A stretch of 64,000 nt of DNA from Olivibacter sp036959255 (GTDB taxonomy: Bacteria > Bacteroidota > Bacteroidia > Sphingobacteriales > Sphingobacteriaceae). Where the stretch lies: positions 62,001 to 126,000 of the forward strand of contig NZ_JAWMTI010000010.1 of assembly GCF_036959255.1 (NCBI RefSeq). The letters are read 5' to 3'. The notes under the pieces are model-generated. The model made no database searches and was not told where the DNA came from. It saw nothing but the letters and a program-made list of their open reading frames with translations. Positions 44,815 through 53,660 of this stretch are shown one piece after another. Positions within the stretch are counted from its first letter, which is position 1, and every line of letters begins with the position of its first letter. The position numbers were made by a program, and so were the translations under genes.

Positions 44815-45011
44815 AAAAAACGGCCGGATGGCCTAGACATAGGACTACAAATATACTGAGAAAGTCCAGCATTATTTCATAATTCTATTATTTTTTTCAT
44901 ATTTATAAAATAACATCTATACAAAAGGTCTATATCTCATATTTTTAAAGATTCAATTACCGCTTTGTTTAAGAATATCTTAATAGTTAATATTTGCAAT
45001 TAACCCATAGA

Positions 45012-45527
45012 TCATTGAACGATCCAACCATCCTTTGTAAAAGTCAAATTAGCCTGGTGCTTTTTTGTTTGGGTATAATCTTTCTTGTCGAGTTTTGCAA
45101 AGGGATTAACATGAACATATTTTGAGCTATAGTTAACCACGGCTGTTTTTTGTTTTTCATTCACCTGTATCGATAAAATGGAATCAAGCACCTCTTCAGC
45201 AACTTTAATCTTTTGCACAGAGTTTAACTGACCTTTATCCGGCGGTAGCAAAAATTCACTCGCTTTATCCGTGAATTCTATGATAGCCTTCTGGTTTTCG
45301 CCTGTTTTATGATGACGTTCTACACGTACCAATCCGTCCTTTTCTAACCCTACGTCCAATACGCGACGCCCATCTTCAGCGTCTTTCGTATAAATTTGAT
45401 AGCTCTGGATTTGCGGGTAATTTTTATGCTGCTCAATCAGTTTATAGGCATCTTCTTTTGTTAAGCTTATTTTATTGCAAGCGCTTAATATAAACATCGC
45501 AAAAATTAAGGTTGTGAAAATCTTCAT
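45012..45527 (-). CDS. Lipoprotein of unknown function
   Basis: 171 residues. Signal with lipobox ILSAC (Cys about 17). The mature part is mixed alpha/beta with many Lys and Gln (VLDVGLEKDGLVRVERHHKTGENQ; VLDSILSIQVNEKQ; closing LTFTKDGWIVQ). No conserved motif that I recognise. Divergent from the SatD gene 110 bases away, across its repeat operator. Confidence 0.75.
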   Translation of the reverse strand: MKIFTTLIFAMFILSACNKISLTKEDAYKLIEQHKNYPQIQSYQIYTKDAEDGRRVLDVGLEKDGLVRVERHHKTGENQKAIIEFTDKASEFLLPPDKGQLNSVQKIKVAEEVLDSILSIQVNEKQKTAVVNYSSKYVHVNPFAKLDKKDYTQTKKHQANLTFTKDGWIVQ

Positions 45528-45591
45528 CTTATATCATTTTATACGGTAAAAATATAGGTTTTATAAACGAAAAAAAATCTTTATAGATTAT

Positions 45592-45631
45592 TTATCCGAT
45601 ATTTTTTAATATCGGATAAAAATCCGATATT
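45592..45631. promoter_or_regulatory. Operator-like triple repeat ATCCGATATT before the SatD-DUF3307 pair
   Basis: TTATCCGATATT-TTTT-AATATCGGATAA is a perfect 12-bp inverted repeat (45592-45619). A third box, ATCCGATATT, follows in direct orientation at 45622-45631. The last box ends 6 bases before the SatD ATG, so a bound protein would block the promoter or start. The C-terminal HTH of the SatD-like protein makes it the best candidate binder (inference). Confidence 0.75.
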
Positions 45632-45637
45632 GCCCAT

Positions 45638-46252
45638 ATGATAGCAGTATTAACGGGCGATATAATTAATTCACGAAAAGCGAAATCTACAAAGGAGTGG
45701 AATAATTTACTCAGAGAAAGCCTCTCTAAAATTGCTGAAAATGATTCAGATTGGGAAATCTTTCGAGGTGATAGCTTTCAAGTGGAATTAAAGGATGCAC
45801 CTAGCGCCTTAAAAAAGAGTCTATATTTGAAAGCAAGCTTAAAAACCATAAAAGGTCTCGATATTCGAATTTCAATAGGTGCGGGAGAGAAAAGCTTTAC
45901 GGGAAAGCGCATCACCGAATCATACGGCGAAGCTTATTTTTTTTCAGGAGAGCAGTTTGAACTGCTGAAAAAGAATAAACAAACACTTTCTGTTCGAACA
46001 ACAAACGACACTTTTGATGAAGATTTTAATTTATTTTTTAGACTTGCCTTAACGTTCATTGACAATTGGACGCCAAATTCGGCTATGTTAGTACGAACTT
46101 TTTTCGATAATGAGACTTTATCACAAAGAGAACTGGGAGAAATCCTGGGAATAAGCCAATCCTCTGTTAGCGAAAGATTTAATCGCGCTTATCTTACTGA
46201 AATAAAGGACCTTATTAATTTGTTTGAAAAAAGGTTAACATCAATTTTATAG
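45638..46252 (+). CDS. SatD family protein: cyclase-like N-terminal domain fused to HTH
   Basis: 204 residues. N-terminal domain (1-110): MIAVLTGDIINSR with Asp8, WEIFRGDSFQVE with Asp45, a helix, then IRISIGAGE (76-84) and SYGEAYFFSGEQFELL (95-110). Order and spacing resemble class III nucleotide cyclase/GGDEF-type palm domains, including both metal Asp positions, but the usual catalytic Asn/Arg of cyclases are not seen. C-terminal HTH (about 160-187; TLSQRELGEILGISQSSVSERF). SatD proteins usually precede a DUF3307 membrane protein, as here with 6 bases between. Probably autoregulated through the triple repeat. Family call firm; cyclase relation is inference. Confidence 0.88.
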   Translation: MIAVLTGDIINSRKAKSTKEWNNLLRESLSKIAENDSDWEIFRGDSFQVELKDAPSALKKSLYLKASLKTIKGLDIRISIGAGEKSFTGKRITESYGEAYFFSGEQFELLKKNKQTLSVRTTNDTFDEDFNLFFRLALTFIDNWTPNSAMLVRTFFDNETLSQRELGEILGISQSSVSERFNRAYLTEIKDLINLFEKRLTSIL

Positions 46253-46258
46253 TATACA

Positions 46259-46981
46259 ATGGAGCTGTTTTTAAGATTGTTACTCGCACATTTAATAGGC
46301 GATTTTTTTTTACAAAGTGATAAATGGGTAAAGTCAAAGGAACTGAAAAAGGTAAAATCTCCCTACTTATACTATCATTGCATGCTTCATATTGTTTTGG
46401 TGATGCTTGCCGCTTGGGACCTCCATTTTTGGCCCTACGCACTTTTGATCGGCTTGAGCCACTATTTTATCGATTTGGCAAAACTATATCTTGAACAAAA
46501 GAAATGGCGTGTAGAGGCGCTAATAATTGATCAAGTTCTCCATGTTTCGATGATTGGCATCAGTGTGGTTATAATGGAAAATGTAGAGATGCTATCATTG
46601 AAAGAATACGTTAACCCAAAAAACTTACTTCTGTGCTTTTGTTTGTTATTTCTTACTAAACCCTGCTCAATCTTTATTAAGTCAGCGATTTCTAAATGGA
46701 CACCTCAAACAGATGAAAAGATAGACAATTCATTGCAAAATGCAGGAAAATGGATAGGCTATTTGGAGCGGATATTGATTTTTGTTTTTATTATCATTGG
46801 GAAGTTCGATGCTGTTGGATTTCTGTTGGCCGCTAAATCAATTTTCAGATTTGGTGATTTGAAACAGGGAGACGACAGGCGACTTACTGAATATGTACTT
46901 ATCGGGACGCTGCTAAGCTTTGGTATTGCTATCCTGATCGGCTTATTTTACCTTAGCAGGTACGCCTCATTCATCAACTGA
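46259..46981 (+). CDS. DUF3307 integral membrane protein
   Basis: 240 residues with about 6 membrane helices. The DUF3307 N-terminal part has paired His/Asp positions within or near membrane: LLAHLIGDFFLQSDKWVKSKE (10-30), YYHCMLHIVLVML (around 39-51) and GLSHYFIDLAKLYLEQKKW. Further hydrophobic helices lie at about 95-108, 120-136, 162-178 and 216-236. The conserved His/Asp set could bind a metal. Almost certainly co-transcribed with the SatD-family gene; together they look like a regulator-effector unit. Function unknown. Confidence 0.85.
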   Translation: MELFLRLLLAHLIGDFFLQSDKWVKSKELKKVKSPYLYYHCMLHIVLVMLAAWDLHFWPYALLIGLSHYFIDLAKLYLEQKKWRVEALIIDQVLHVSMIGISVVIMENVEMLSLKEYVNPKNLLLCFCLLFLTKPCSIFIKSAISKWTPQTDEKIDNSLQNAGKWIGYLERILIFVFIIIGKFDAVGFLLAAKSIFRFGDLKQGDDRRLTEYVLIGTLLSFGIAILIGLFYLSRYASFIN

Positions 46982-47133
46982 TTTTGAAGCATCACCAATG
47001 CAGCATGAATGCACCTGTCAAGTAGGTTTAATGTACCTTTTAACGAATGCATTTATGCGGTATTTATATTTAATAAGTGGCGAGTCTATCTGACGATTGA
47101 CGGGGCTACCTAAATAAGTTAACCTATAATAAA

Positions 47134-48009
47134 ATGTTGGCAAAACAACTGCAATATGTATTGACGGGTATTATCTTCGCCATATTATGGTCTTCTGCAT
47201 CCATTGCTACGAAGTGGGGTTTAAAAGTTTCGCAACCCTTTGTGCTCGCAATTGTCAGGTTTTGCCTTGCAGGCGGACTTATGTTATTTATTTCTCACGT
47301 TATTTTGAAACATCGCTTGCCATCAGGAAGTGAATGGAAACAGCTACTCGCCTATGGTATTCTCAATATTGGGGTATATTTAGGCTTATATGTACTTGCT
47401 ATGCAACATGTTTCGGCAGGTCTTGGGTCGCTTTTTCCTGCAACGAGTCCCGTGTTTGTAAGCGTAATTTCTGCGCTGTTTTATAGGCAAAAGATGACAG
47501 TTAGCATACTGCTGAGTTTGAGTTTATGTCTTATCGGTATTGTTATTGCCGCATACCCGCTCTTATTGAAAAGCTATGCGTCTCCTTTCGGACTTTTTTT
47601 GTTGTTGTTAAGTATGTTATCTTATTCATTGGGATCTATTTATTTTTCAACAAAGAATTGGCAAAATCTAAACATATTAACCATAAATGGTTGGCAAACC
47701 ATATTGGGTGGTTTATTACTTGCACCCTTCATGATCTTCTACTACGATCATTCCCTGAATATATACAACGCAACTTTTTGGAGCACCGTAAGCTGGTTGG
47801 CATTTGTCGTTTCAATAGGTGCCGTTCAGATTTGGCTATATTTGATAAAGCAAGACGCCGTTAAGGCCTCCTTTTGGCTTTTTTTGTGTCCGATATTCGG
47901 TTTTTTGATTGCATGGTTACTTGCCAACGAGCCAATTGATGCCTATACCTGCGTTGGTGTCGTTTTTGTAATAATAGGATTATCCCTGGTATTAAAAAGA
48001 AGAAAGTAA
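47134..48009 (+). CDS. EamA (DMT) family transporter
   Basis: 291 residues, 10 predicted membrane helices in two EamA repeats (about 8-140 and 150-288). Repeat 1 begins LTGIIFAILWSSASIATKWGL; repeat 2 begins PFGLFLLLLSMLSYSLGSIYFS and ends LLANEPIDAYTCVGVVFVIIGL. Inner-membrane exporter or importer of small metabolites; substrate unknown. It stands alone. Confidence 0.92.
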   Translation: MLAKQLQYVLTGIIFAILWSSASIATKWGLKVSQPFVLAIVRFCLAGGLMLFISHVILKHRLPSGSEWKQLLAYGILNIGVYLGLYVLAMQHVSAGLGSLFPATSPVFVSVISALFYRQKMTVSILLSLSLCLIGIVIAAYPLLLKSYASPFGLFLLLLSMLSYSLGSIYFSTKNWQNLNILTINGWQTILGGLLLAPFMIFYYDHSLNIYNATFWSTVSWLAFVVSIGAVQIWLYLIKQDAVKASFWLFLCPIFGFLIAWLLANEPIDAYTCVGVVFVIIGLSLVLKRRK

Positions 48010-48103
48010 ACGGCTTTCAACTTAAGTGGTATATAACCGGTTTCTTTTTTCTTGCTTCAAAAGAAAAATGGGCAAAACCATTGTTATTAAATAACTTAAT
48101 TAT

Positions 48104-48111
48104 TATGTTTG
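48104..48111 (+). promoter_or_regulatory. -7 box TATGTTTG upstream of the YegP-family gene
   Basis: Exact TAnnTTTG 22 bases before the ATG at 48134. A TTG lies 20 bases upstream at 48081-48083. Confidence 0.55.
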
Positions 48112-48133
48112 TTTAGATATTAAACTTATTGTT

Positions 48134-48460
48134 ATGGGAAAATTTGTTATTAAAACAGCTAAAAACGGCCAGTTTCATTTTAATTTAAAAGCAGATAATG
48201 GCCAGGTGATTTTATCAAGCGAACAGTATACAACCAAGTCAGCTTGCAATAATGGTATATCCTCCGTTAAGGAAAATGCAAAGTTAGATGAGCGATTTGA
48301 TAGCAAGGAGTCTAGCAATGGAAAGTATTTTTTTAACCTAAAGGCAAGAAATGGACAAATTATCGGTACTAGTGAGATGTACGAATCAAGTGCCGGCCGT
48401 GATAATGGTATTAGTTCCGTTAAAAAAAATGCACCTGACGCTACGATTGTGGAAGAATAA
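48134..48460 (+). CDS. YegP/DUF1508 family protein
   Basis: 108 residues made of two DUF1508 repeats. Repeat 1 (about 1-50): FVIKTAKNGQFHFNLKADNGQ, ILSSEQYTTKSACNNGISSV. Repeat 2 (about 55-100): KYFFNLKARNGQIIGTSEMY, GRDNGISSVKKNA. Small cytosolic protein often strongly expressed; biochemical role unknown. Single gene with own promoter and terminator. Confidence 0.93.
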   Translation: MGKFVIKTAKNGQFHFNLKADNGQVILSSEQYTTKSACNNGISSVKENAKLDERFDSKESSNGKYFFNLKARNGQIIGTSEMYESSAGRDNGISSVKKNAPDATIVEE

Positions 48461-48509
48461 GCAACAGCAGATAAACATTCATTAACCTTATGGTTGGGAA
48501 TAGCAAGCG

Positions 48510-48551
48510 TTGCATACCATCCCGGTTATCGGGAAGTATGCAACTTTTTTA
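48510..48551 (+). terminator. Terminator after the YegP-family gene
   Basis: Outer stem TTGCATAC / GTATGCAA with an inner TCCCG / CGGGA, followed by a T run to 48550. Confidence 0.85.
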
Positions 48552-48582
48552 TTTATACGCAAGCTAGCGTACGCGTAGATCG

Positions 48583-49680
48583 TTAATTATCTACTACAGG
48601 TGTTATTAGTAAGCTATGTTGACTAGCAGTAAATAAATTTCTCCATACACGATTAATTTCTTCCGACGGTTTAGCCGCTTTCATTCCACAATATGGATAC
48701 AGCAGCGATATCCATTGCTGAGCCTTTTGTACCAGTTGACGACTGCTTACACTTATTTCCTTAAGTATGAAGGGATTAATAGAATTAGTGTCATTCAACT
48801 GCCCCCATGAAGTTTCAACTAAATTATAAAGATGATATTGCAGATGCTCCATCTCCCGTTTTGCATTTGACAAATACCGACATGGTAATAGTTCCCGAAA
48901 ATCAGTTGCTGTGCACTTATATCGCTCATCGAAGATTTGATTGCATAGATCGAGAAACCTCATGGTCATACCGAGTGAATTAACACATAAGGTAACTTCG
49001 GCAAATTGCTGGAAAGGATAGCGGAAAATTGGATTTTTTAATACCGTGTATTCCGGATCGATTTTAAATGCCCTATGTTTATTTACATGTAGCCTATTTA
49101 CCTCAAAACTATGACTTGCAGTTGCTTTTAAACCCATCGTATCCCATTCATGTATAATCACAACTTCTTCACGTAAAAAGAAGAAAGAACTTACGGTGGG
49201 TTCTTTTACTTCATTCAGCACAGGCCTTCCGTTTTGATAAATTTCACAATTTGCCGTGAAAACCGTGTTATGTGGGGCCCCGGTTGCAAATTGCCATTTC
49301 CCTGAAATCAAATAACCTTCAGGCGTAATTTCTGCGCGACCACTCGGCCGTCCGCTACCGCCAAAACACACTTTGCTGTCATTGAATAATACTTGCGCGA
49401 TATCTTGATCTAGAAAGCCAACAAACATATTGGCCCCACTGCAGAGGGTAACCGTCCACCCCAAACTCCCGTCGATCTCCGCTAGTAGCTGCTCTACCCG
49501 AAGTGCTTCTATTAACGAAAGGTTCAGTCCGCCAAGACTTTCCGGCACAAAAAGATTGAAAAGTCTATTAGCATAAATATAGGTTAACTGCTTATCCGTT
49601 AAAACGCCGGTTAATTCGGCTTTATCGCCCTCTTCACGTAACTCCCCGGCTATTTTTTTTAATTCTTGAAGAAGCTTCAT
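48583..49680 (-). CDS. Acyl-CoA dehydrogenase-fold flavoprotein
   Basis: 365 residues. ACAD-type fold: helical N-terminus, LFVPESLGGLNLSLIEALRVEQLLAEIDGSLGW, beta barrel with GYLISGKWQFATGAPHN and WDTMGLKATASHSFEVNRLHV, then a helical C-terminus. The GKW-FATGA and GLKATAS patterns fit the flavin-dependent monooxygenase/oxidase branch (HpaB/HsaA-like) as well as true ACADs. The catalytic Glu of ACADs is not evident. The gene is 7 bases from pnuC. Substrate unknown. Confidence 0.82.
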   Translation of the reverse strand: MKLLQELKKIAGELREEGDKAELTGVLTDKQLTYIYANRLFNLFVPESLGGLNLSLIEALRVEQLLAEIDGSLGWTVTLCSGANMFVGFLDQDIAQVLFNDSKVCFGGSGRPSGRAEITPEGYLISGKWQFATGAPHNTVFTANCEIYQNGRPVLNEVKEPTVSSFFFLREEVVIIHEWDTMGLKATASHSFEVNRLHVNKHRAFKIDPEYTVLKNPIFRYPFQQFAEVTLCVNSLGMTMRFLDLCNQIFDERYKCTATDFRELLPCRYLSNAKREMEHLQYHLYNLVETSWGQLNDTNSINPFILKEISVSSRQLVQKAQQWISLLYPYCGMKAAKPSEEINRVWRNLFTASQHSLLITPVVDN

Positions 49681-49687
49681 TTTTTGA

Positions 49688-50302
49688 CTATTGAGGCTGC
49701 ATTATCTGACTGCTAATTTTTCTTTTCCATGCTAAATAACCAAAAATGGCCACAATAAAAAGAAATAAAGTTAAAATAGCATATAACATAAGGTTCTTAT
49801 GAACATAAAGCGGGATGGCAAGCGCATTGCTTATGTTCAACAGCAACCAGTTTTCTATTTTTCTCTTTGCCAACAACCACATTCCTGCCCAAGCGGTTAC
49901 ACTTACCGCGGTATCCCATAAAGGAACAGTAGAGTCCGTATAGTGAATAAGAATTTGATACAAGAAAGGCGTTCCCAATAAAAGAAGACCGGCAACTATT
50001 AACCAATCGCTCATAGAACAAGTTGTAATAAGCACCTTTTCGCTGCTGCCTTTTCTGAGCCAATAATACCAACCATATACACTCATTACTAGATAATAGA
50101 TGTTCAAAAGAATCTCTGCATACAAACCCGCTTCATATAAAACAAACATGGTGATGAGAATGCTGATAATACCGCAGGGATACAGTGCGACCTTGTTATA
50201 TCGGGCCAATAATACTTCCGCTACTCCAAAAAATACGCCAAGCCATTGAATCAAAGGGGTGTGAATTAGTTGTTCTTTAAAAATCCTTAGCCATTCAGCC
50301 AT
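49688..50302 (-). CDS. pnuC: PnuC family vitamin transporter
   Basis: 204 residues from the ATG at 50302; a TTG three codons earlier is the only other start. About 7 membrane helices. Family blocks: IQWLGVFFGVAEVLLARYNKVALYPCGIISI and EILLNIYYLVMSVYGWYYWLRKG (the WxxW-type substrate site). PnuC members carry nicotinamide riboside, thiamine or riboflavin in; no TPP riboswitch is seen upstream, so thiamine (PnuT) is not specially supported. Confidence 0.92.
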   Translation of the reverse strand: MAEWLRIFKEQLIHTPLIQWLGVFFGVAEVLLARYNKVALYPCGIISILITMFVLYEAGLYAEILLNIYYLVMSVYGWYYWLRKGSSEKVLITTCSMSDWLIVAGLLLLGTPFLYQILIHYTDSTVPLWDTAVSVTAWAGMWLLAKRKIENWLLLNISNALAIPLYVHKNLMLYAILTLFLFIVAIFGYLAWKRKISSQIMQPQ

Positions 50303-50444
50303 GTTATTCAATTTAACGAGTCATTCATCTATTTATTCTGCAAAGAGCTGCGAAGTTAAGGTTAATTTACGCCAAAATTGAAATATCAAAACACTTCTCC
50401 CCTCATTGGGTAATAGACTCGATTATCGTCAAATTCAACACAAT

Positions 50445-50460
50445 GAAAACAATTGTTTTC
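50445..50460. promoter_or_regulatory. 16-bp perfect palindrome between pnuC and the AI-2E-family gene
   Basis: GAAAACAATTGTTTTC, with flanking ACAAT / ATTGT in imperfect symmetry. It lies in the divergent region 45 bases before the ATG at 50505 and 143 bases before pnuC. Possible operator; the binder is unknown. Confidence 0.4.
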
Positions 50461-50504
50461 GTCTATTGTTAAGTGATGGATTTATTGAGAATTCATTTAT
50501 TCAT

Positions 50505-51641
50505 ATGCCAAATTCCACAGAAAAAAAACCGTATTCTTTTGAGCTGGCTTCCAGCTTATTGTCGCTGGTGCTAATTATTACTGTTCTCTATGTTTTACAG
50601 AGCGTGTTGGTTCCACTTATGTTTTCTATTCTAATTGCTATTTCCCTTTACCCGGTAACGAGATTTCTTGAAAGGTACAATGTCCATCGAGCGCTTTCAT
50701 CTATTCTTTCTGTCATCTTGGCTATACTAATTATAACCGGGTTAATCTGGTTTATCGTACACCAGGTGATTGTTATCGGCCATAATGGAACCGATCTCCA
50801 AAGTAAATTCTTGACTATATTTAATACCATCCAGCAATGGATAACTGCTAAATTTGGTGTAGAACCCGGCGAGTTGACAGCCAAGGTGAAGGAGTTATCT
50901 AATCGAGCTTTATCGAACGCAGGCAGCTATCTTTCAGCCGCCTTTGGTTCTGTAGGTGGTATTTTAGCGGGTGTCATCATCGTGCCGCTTTTCTCCTTTT
51001 TTCTTCTTTACTATCGAGACTTTTTCCGCGAATTTTTCTTTCATGCGTTTCGTAGTACGCCACAGGATAAGGTTCATGAAACACTTAATCGTATTTACAG
51101 TGTTGTTCAAAGCTATCTGTTGGGCTTAATTACCGTGATGGCTATTGTTGCCATTTTGAATACCGTCGGGCTATTGTTAATGGGCGTTGAATATGCATGG
51201 TTTTTCGGCACATTGGCATCGCTTTTAATGTTACTTCCTTACATAGGTATCGCAATTGGATCGATATTGCCGGCCGTATTTGCACTTGCTACCAAGGACA
51301 GCTATTGGTATGCGATTGGGGTCATCGCTTGGTTTCAGGTTGTCCAATTTCTGGAAGGCAATGTCATTACGCCTAACATTGTGGGAGGCAAAGTAAGTAT
51401 TAATCCATTAATGGCCGTTATTGCCATTTTACTTGGAGGCATGTTATTTGGTTTGGCAGGTTTAATATTGGCATTGCCACTAACTGCGGTCATTAAAGTC
51501 CTATTTGATGCCATTCCCTCCATGAAAGCTTTTGGTTTTCTTATTGGAGAACCTGAAAAATATCATCTTAAAAAGCATTCAACCATGGTGTTACTGAAGA
51601 GATGGAAATTAAAAGATAAATTGGATAAAGACAATAAATAG
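50505..51641 (+). CDS. AI-2E family (PerM) permease
   Basis: 378 residues from the ATG at 50505; the frame is open to a TTG at 50406, but that extension overlaps the palindrome and is not protein-like. About 8 membrane helices. Family blocks: ALSSILSVILAILIITGLIWFI, FSFFLLYYRDFFREFFF, IYSVVQSYLLGLITVMAIVAILN and the terminal GNVITPNIVGGKVSINPL. Members include AI-2 exporters and Na+/H+ antiporters; the substrate here is unknown. Confidence 0.9.
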   Translation: MPNSTEKKPYSFELASSLLSLVLIITVLYVLQSVLVPLMFSILIAISLYPVTRFLERYNVHRALSSILSVILAILIITGLIWFIVHQVIVIGHNGTDLQSKFLTIFNTIQQWITAKFGVEPGELTAKVKELSNRALSNAGSYLSAAFGSVGGILAGVIIVPLFSFFLLYYRDFFREFFFHAFRSTPQDKVHETLNRIYSVVQSYLLGLITVMAIVAILNTVGLLLMGVEYAWFFGTLASLLMLLPYIGIAIGSILPAVFALATKDSYWYAIGVIAWFQVVQFLEGNVITPNIVGGKVSINPLMAVIAILLGGMLFGLAGLILALPLTAVIKVLFDAIPSMKAFGFLIGEPEKYHLKKHSTMVLLKRWKLKDKLDKDNK

Positions 51642-51670
51642 TTTTTTCCAAAAGGGATAAGCAATGTTAT

Positions 51671-53512
51671 CTATTCTCGGTCTTCCAACGTGAGCTCAAG
51701 TTCTTTTCCGGCTATTAACAACTCTTGTGTAATTTTTTGTGTATACTGCTTAATTTCTTCTTTGAAAGTCTTGACAGAAGCTCCAGAACGTATTTCCTCT
51801 AATCGTTTTTCCCATTGACCGGTTAGCTCAGCTTGCGCAATTAATTTATCTTTTACGATGTCGTACACCGCGAGCCCTGTGTCCGTTGGAACTAGATTCT
51901 TTTTCTTCCTTATGATGTAGGATCGTTTTATCAAAGTCTCTATAATTGATGCACGGGTAGCGGGAGTTCCTAAACCGCTCCCCTTCATCGCATAACGTAA
52001 TTCCTCATCTTCAATCTCCTTACCTGCCGTTTCCATAGCCTTTAGTAAGCTGGCTTCGGTGTAAAGTGGTTTAGGTTTTGTTTGTTTTTCAGCCATGCTT
52101 TTTTCAATAATAGCTAGGCTTTCCCCTTCATTCACTTTCGGTATCGTGTTGTTTTCAGGTTGATCTTGGTCCCTTTCTTCCGGTTCATTATAAACAGCAC
52201 GCCATCCGGCAGATCTAATCACCGTCCCATTTGCAATAAAGGTTGATCCTGATTCGATGGTAATTTTAGTCAAATCTTTCACGCAGACTTCATGGAACGC
52301 TTCCAACATTCTTCCGATAATCATGTCATAAATCACCTGTTTATCAGGTGTCAAATTACGTGGTATCTCTCCGGTCGGTAAAATAGCGTGATGATCAGTC
52401 ACTTTTTTGGCATTTACGCTTCTCTTGTTGAGTTTGTTTTCGGCTAAAACTGCCGCCTGCCTAGCAAAGAAGGAATGATTTTGTTGCTTTTCAATGAGTT
52501 GCGGAATAGTTTCGAAAACATCATCTCCTATATATTGACTACCTGTACGTGGGTAAGTAATTAATTTTTCCTCATAAAGACGTTGTAGAATTGCAAGCGT
52601 CTCATCCGCGGTGTATCCCTTCCTTTTGTTCGCTTCCTGTTGCAAGCTACTTAGATCGTGCAGCAAAGGAGGTTGTTCTTTTTTTATTTTTGTTTCGACT
52701 TTATAAACATCACCTCCGGTAGCAAAGCCGTCGGCTACACTTTTAACAGCTTGCAGAATTTCTTCCGCTTCCTCCCTTTTATGATAGTTTTTTTTGGAAA
52801 CAGCCTTAAAGTTTTGACCATCTTTTTCTATTGCAATGACAACTTGAAAGTAGGTTTGTGGTACAAAATTTTTATTTTCCAGATAGCGGGCACAAATCAT
52901 CGCTAATGTGGGAGTTTGAACCCTACCTAAGGATAGCACCGTTTTCGATCCTGCCGATATACTCAAAGCCTGCGTTGCATTCATCCCTACCAGCCAATCC
53001 GATTCCGAACGGCAGTGGGCAGAGTAAAATAAGGTATCATAGTCCTTGCCCGATTTCAGATTCCTGAATCCATCTTTAATGGCGGCGTCAGTCTGAGAAG
53101 ATATCCAAAGTCGCCTGAATGGCTTTTTGCAATGAAGATAATGGTAGATATATCGGAATATAAGCTCACCTTCCCTACCGGCATCCGTGGCTACTATGAT
53201 TTCCGTTGCTATATCGAAAAGAGCTTTGATGGTATTGAGTTGCTTCCGTACCGATGGATCTTCAATCATCCCTTCACTTGTTCTGATTTTACGCACACTT
53301 AGTCTTAGCTTTTGCGGGAGCATAGGCAGATTTTTGATTTTCCAGCCAATATATCCATACGCTTGCGGTGGGGCCAATTGCAACAAATGTCCAAATGCCC
53401 AAGTAAAGGAATACCCTTTGCCCTCTATATAACCGTCTCTTTTCGTTGTAGCTCCAAATACCTTTGCCAGATCACGTGCTACAGACGGCTTTTCTGTTAT
53501 GATGATCTTCAT
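51671..53512 (-). CDS. topB: DNA topoisomerase III (type IA)
   Basis: 613 residues from the ATG at 53512, where the TOPRIM begins (MKIIITEKPSVARDLAKVFG); a longer frame to 53617 lacks homology and overlaps the divergent gene's leader. TOPRIM acidic triad ATDAGREGELIFRYIYHYL; catalytic Tyr in LITYPRTGSQYIGDDVF; MKGSGLGTPATRASIIETL domain. No C-terminal zinc fingers, as in E. coli TopB-like short forms. Decatenates replication intermediates. Confidence 0.95.
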   Translation of the reverse strand: MKIIITEKPSVARDLAKVFGATTKRDGYIEGKGYSFTWAFGHLLQLAPPQAYGYIGWKIKNLPMLPQKLRLSVRKIRTSEGMIEDPSVRKQLNTIKALFDIATEIIVATDAGREGELIFRYIYHYLHCKKPFRRLWISSQTDAAIKDGFRNLKSGKDYDTLFYSAHCRSESDWLVGMNATQALSISAGSKTVLSLGRVQTPTLAMICARYLENKNFVPQTYFQVVIAIEKDGQNFKAVSKKNYHKREEAEEILQAVKSVADGFATGGDVYKVETKIKKEQPPLLHDLSSLQQEANKRKGYTADETLAILQRLYEEKLITYPRTGSQYIGDDVFETIPQLIEKQQNHSFFARQAAVLAENKLNKRSVNAKKVTDHHAILPTGEIPRNLTPDKQVIYDMIIGRMLEAFHEVCVKDLTKITIESGSTFIANGTVIRSAGWRAVYNEPEERDQDQPENNTIPKVNEGESLAIIEKSMAEKQTKPKPLYTEASLLKAMETAGKEIEDEELRYAMKGSGLGTPATRASIIETLIKRSYIIRKKKNLVPTDTGLAVYDIVKDKLIAQAELTGQWEKRLEEIRSGASVKTFKEEIKQYTQKITQELLIAGKELELTLEDRE

Positions 53513-53660
53513 TAAGATTGCTTTTGGAAGCGCTAATTTAGGGTATAATAACCTTAATTTTTTTCTTTTTTTTAGATACCTGAATATCTTTTGTTTAGCA
53601 AAATTTAAACGAAACATAAATATTCACCATTATTTGTATTTTAGTTTCTTTAATAAAAAG

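Noticed and set aside
45592..45631. Repeats considered as iterons of a replication origin or a CRISPR array
   Set aside because: Only three short copies, arranged as an inverted repeat plus one, with no spacers and no replication or cas genes; an operator explains them.
50303..50444. TPP riboswitch upstream of pnuC
   Set aside because: No CUGAGA-type THI box or matching second block is seen in either strand.
53513..53617. N-terminal extension of topoisomerase III
   Set aside because: The TOPRIM domain starts exactly at the ATG at 53512, and the extension is unrelated Lys/Leu-rich sequence in a divergent promoter region.
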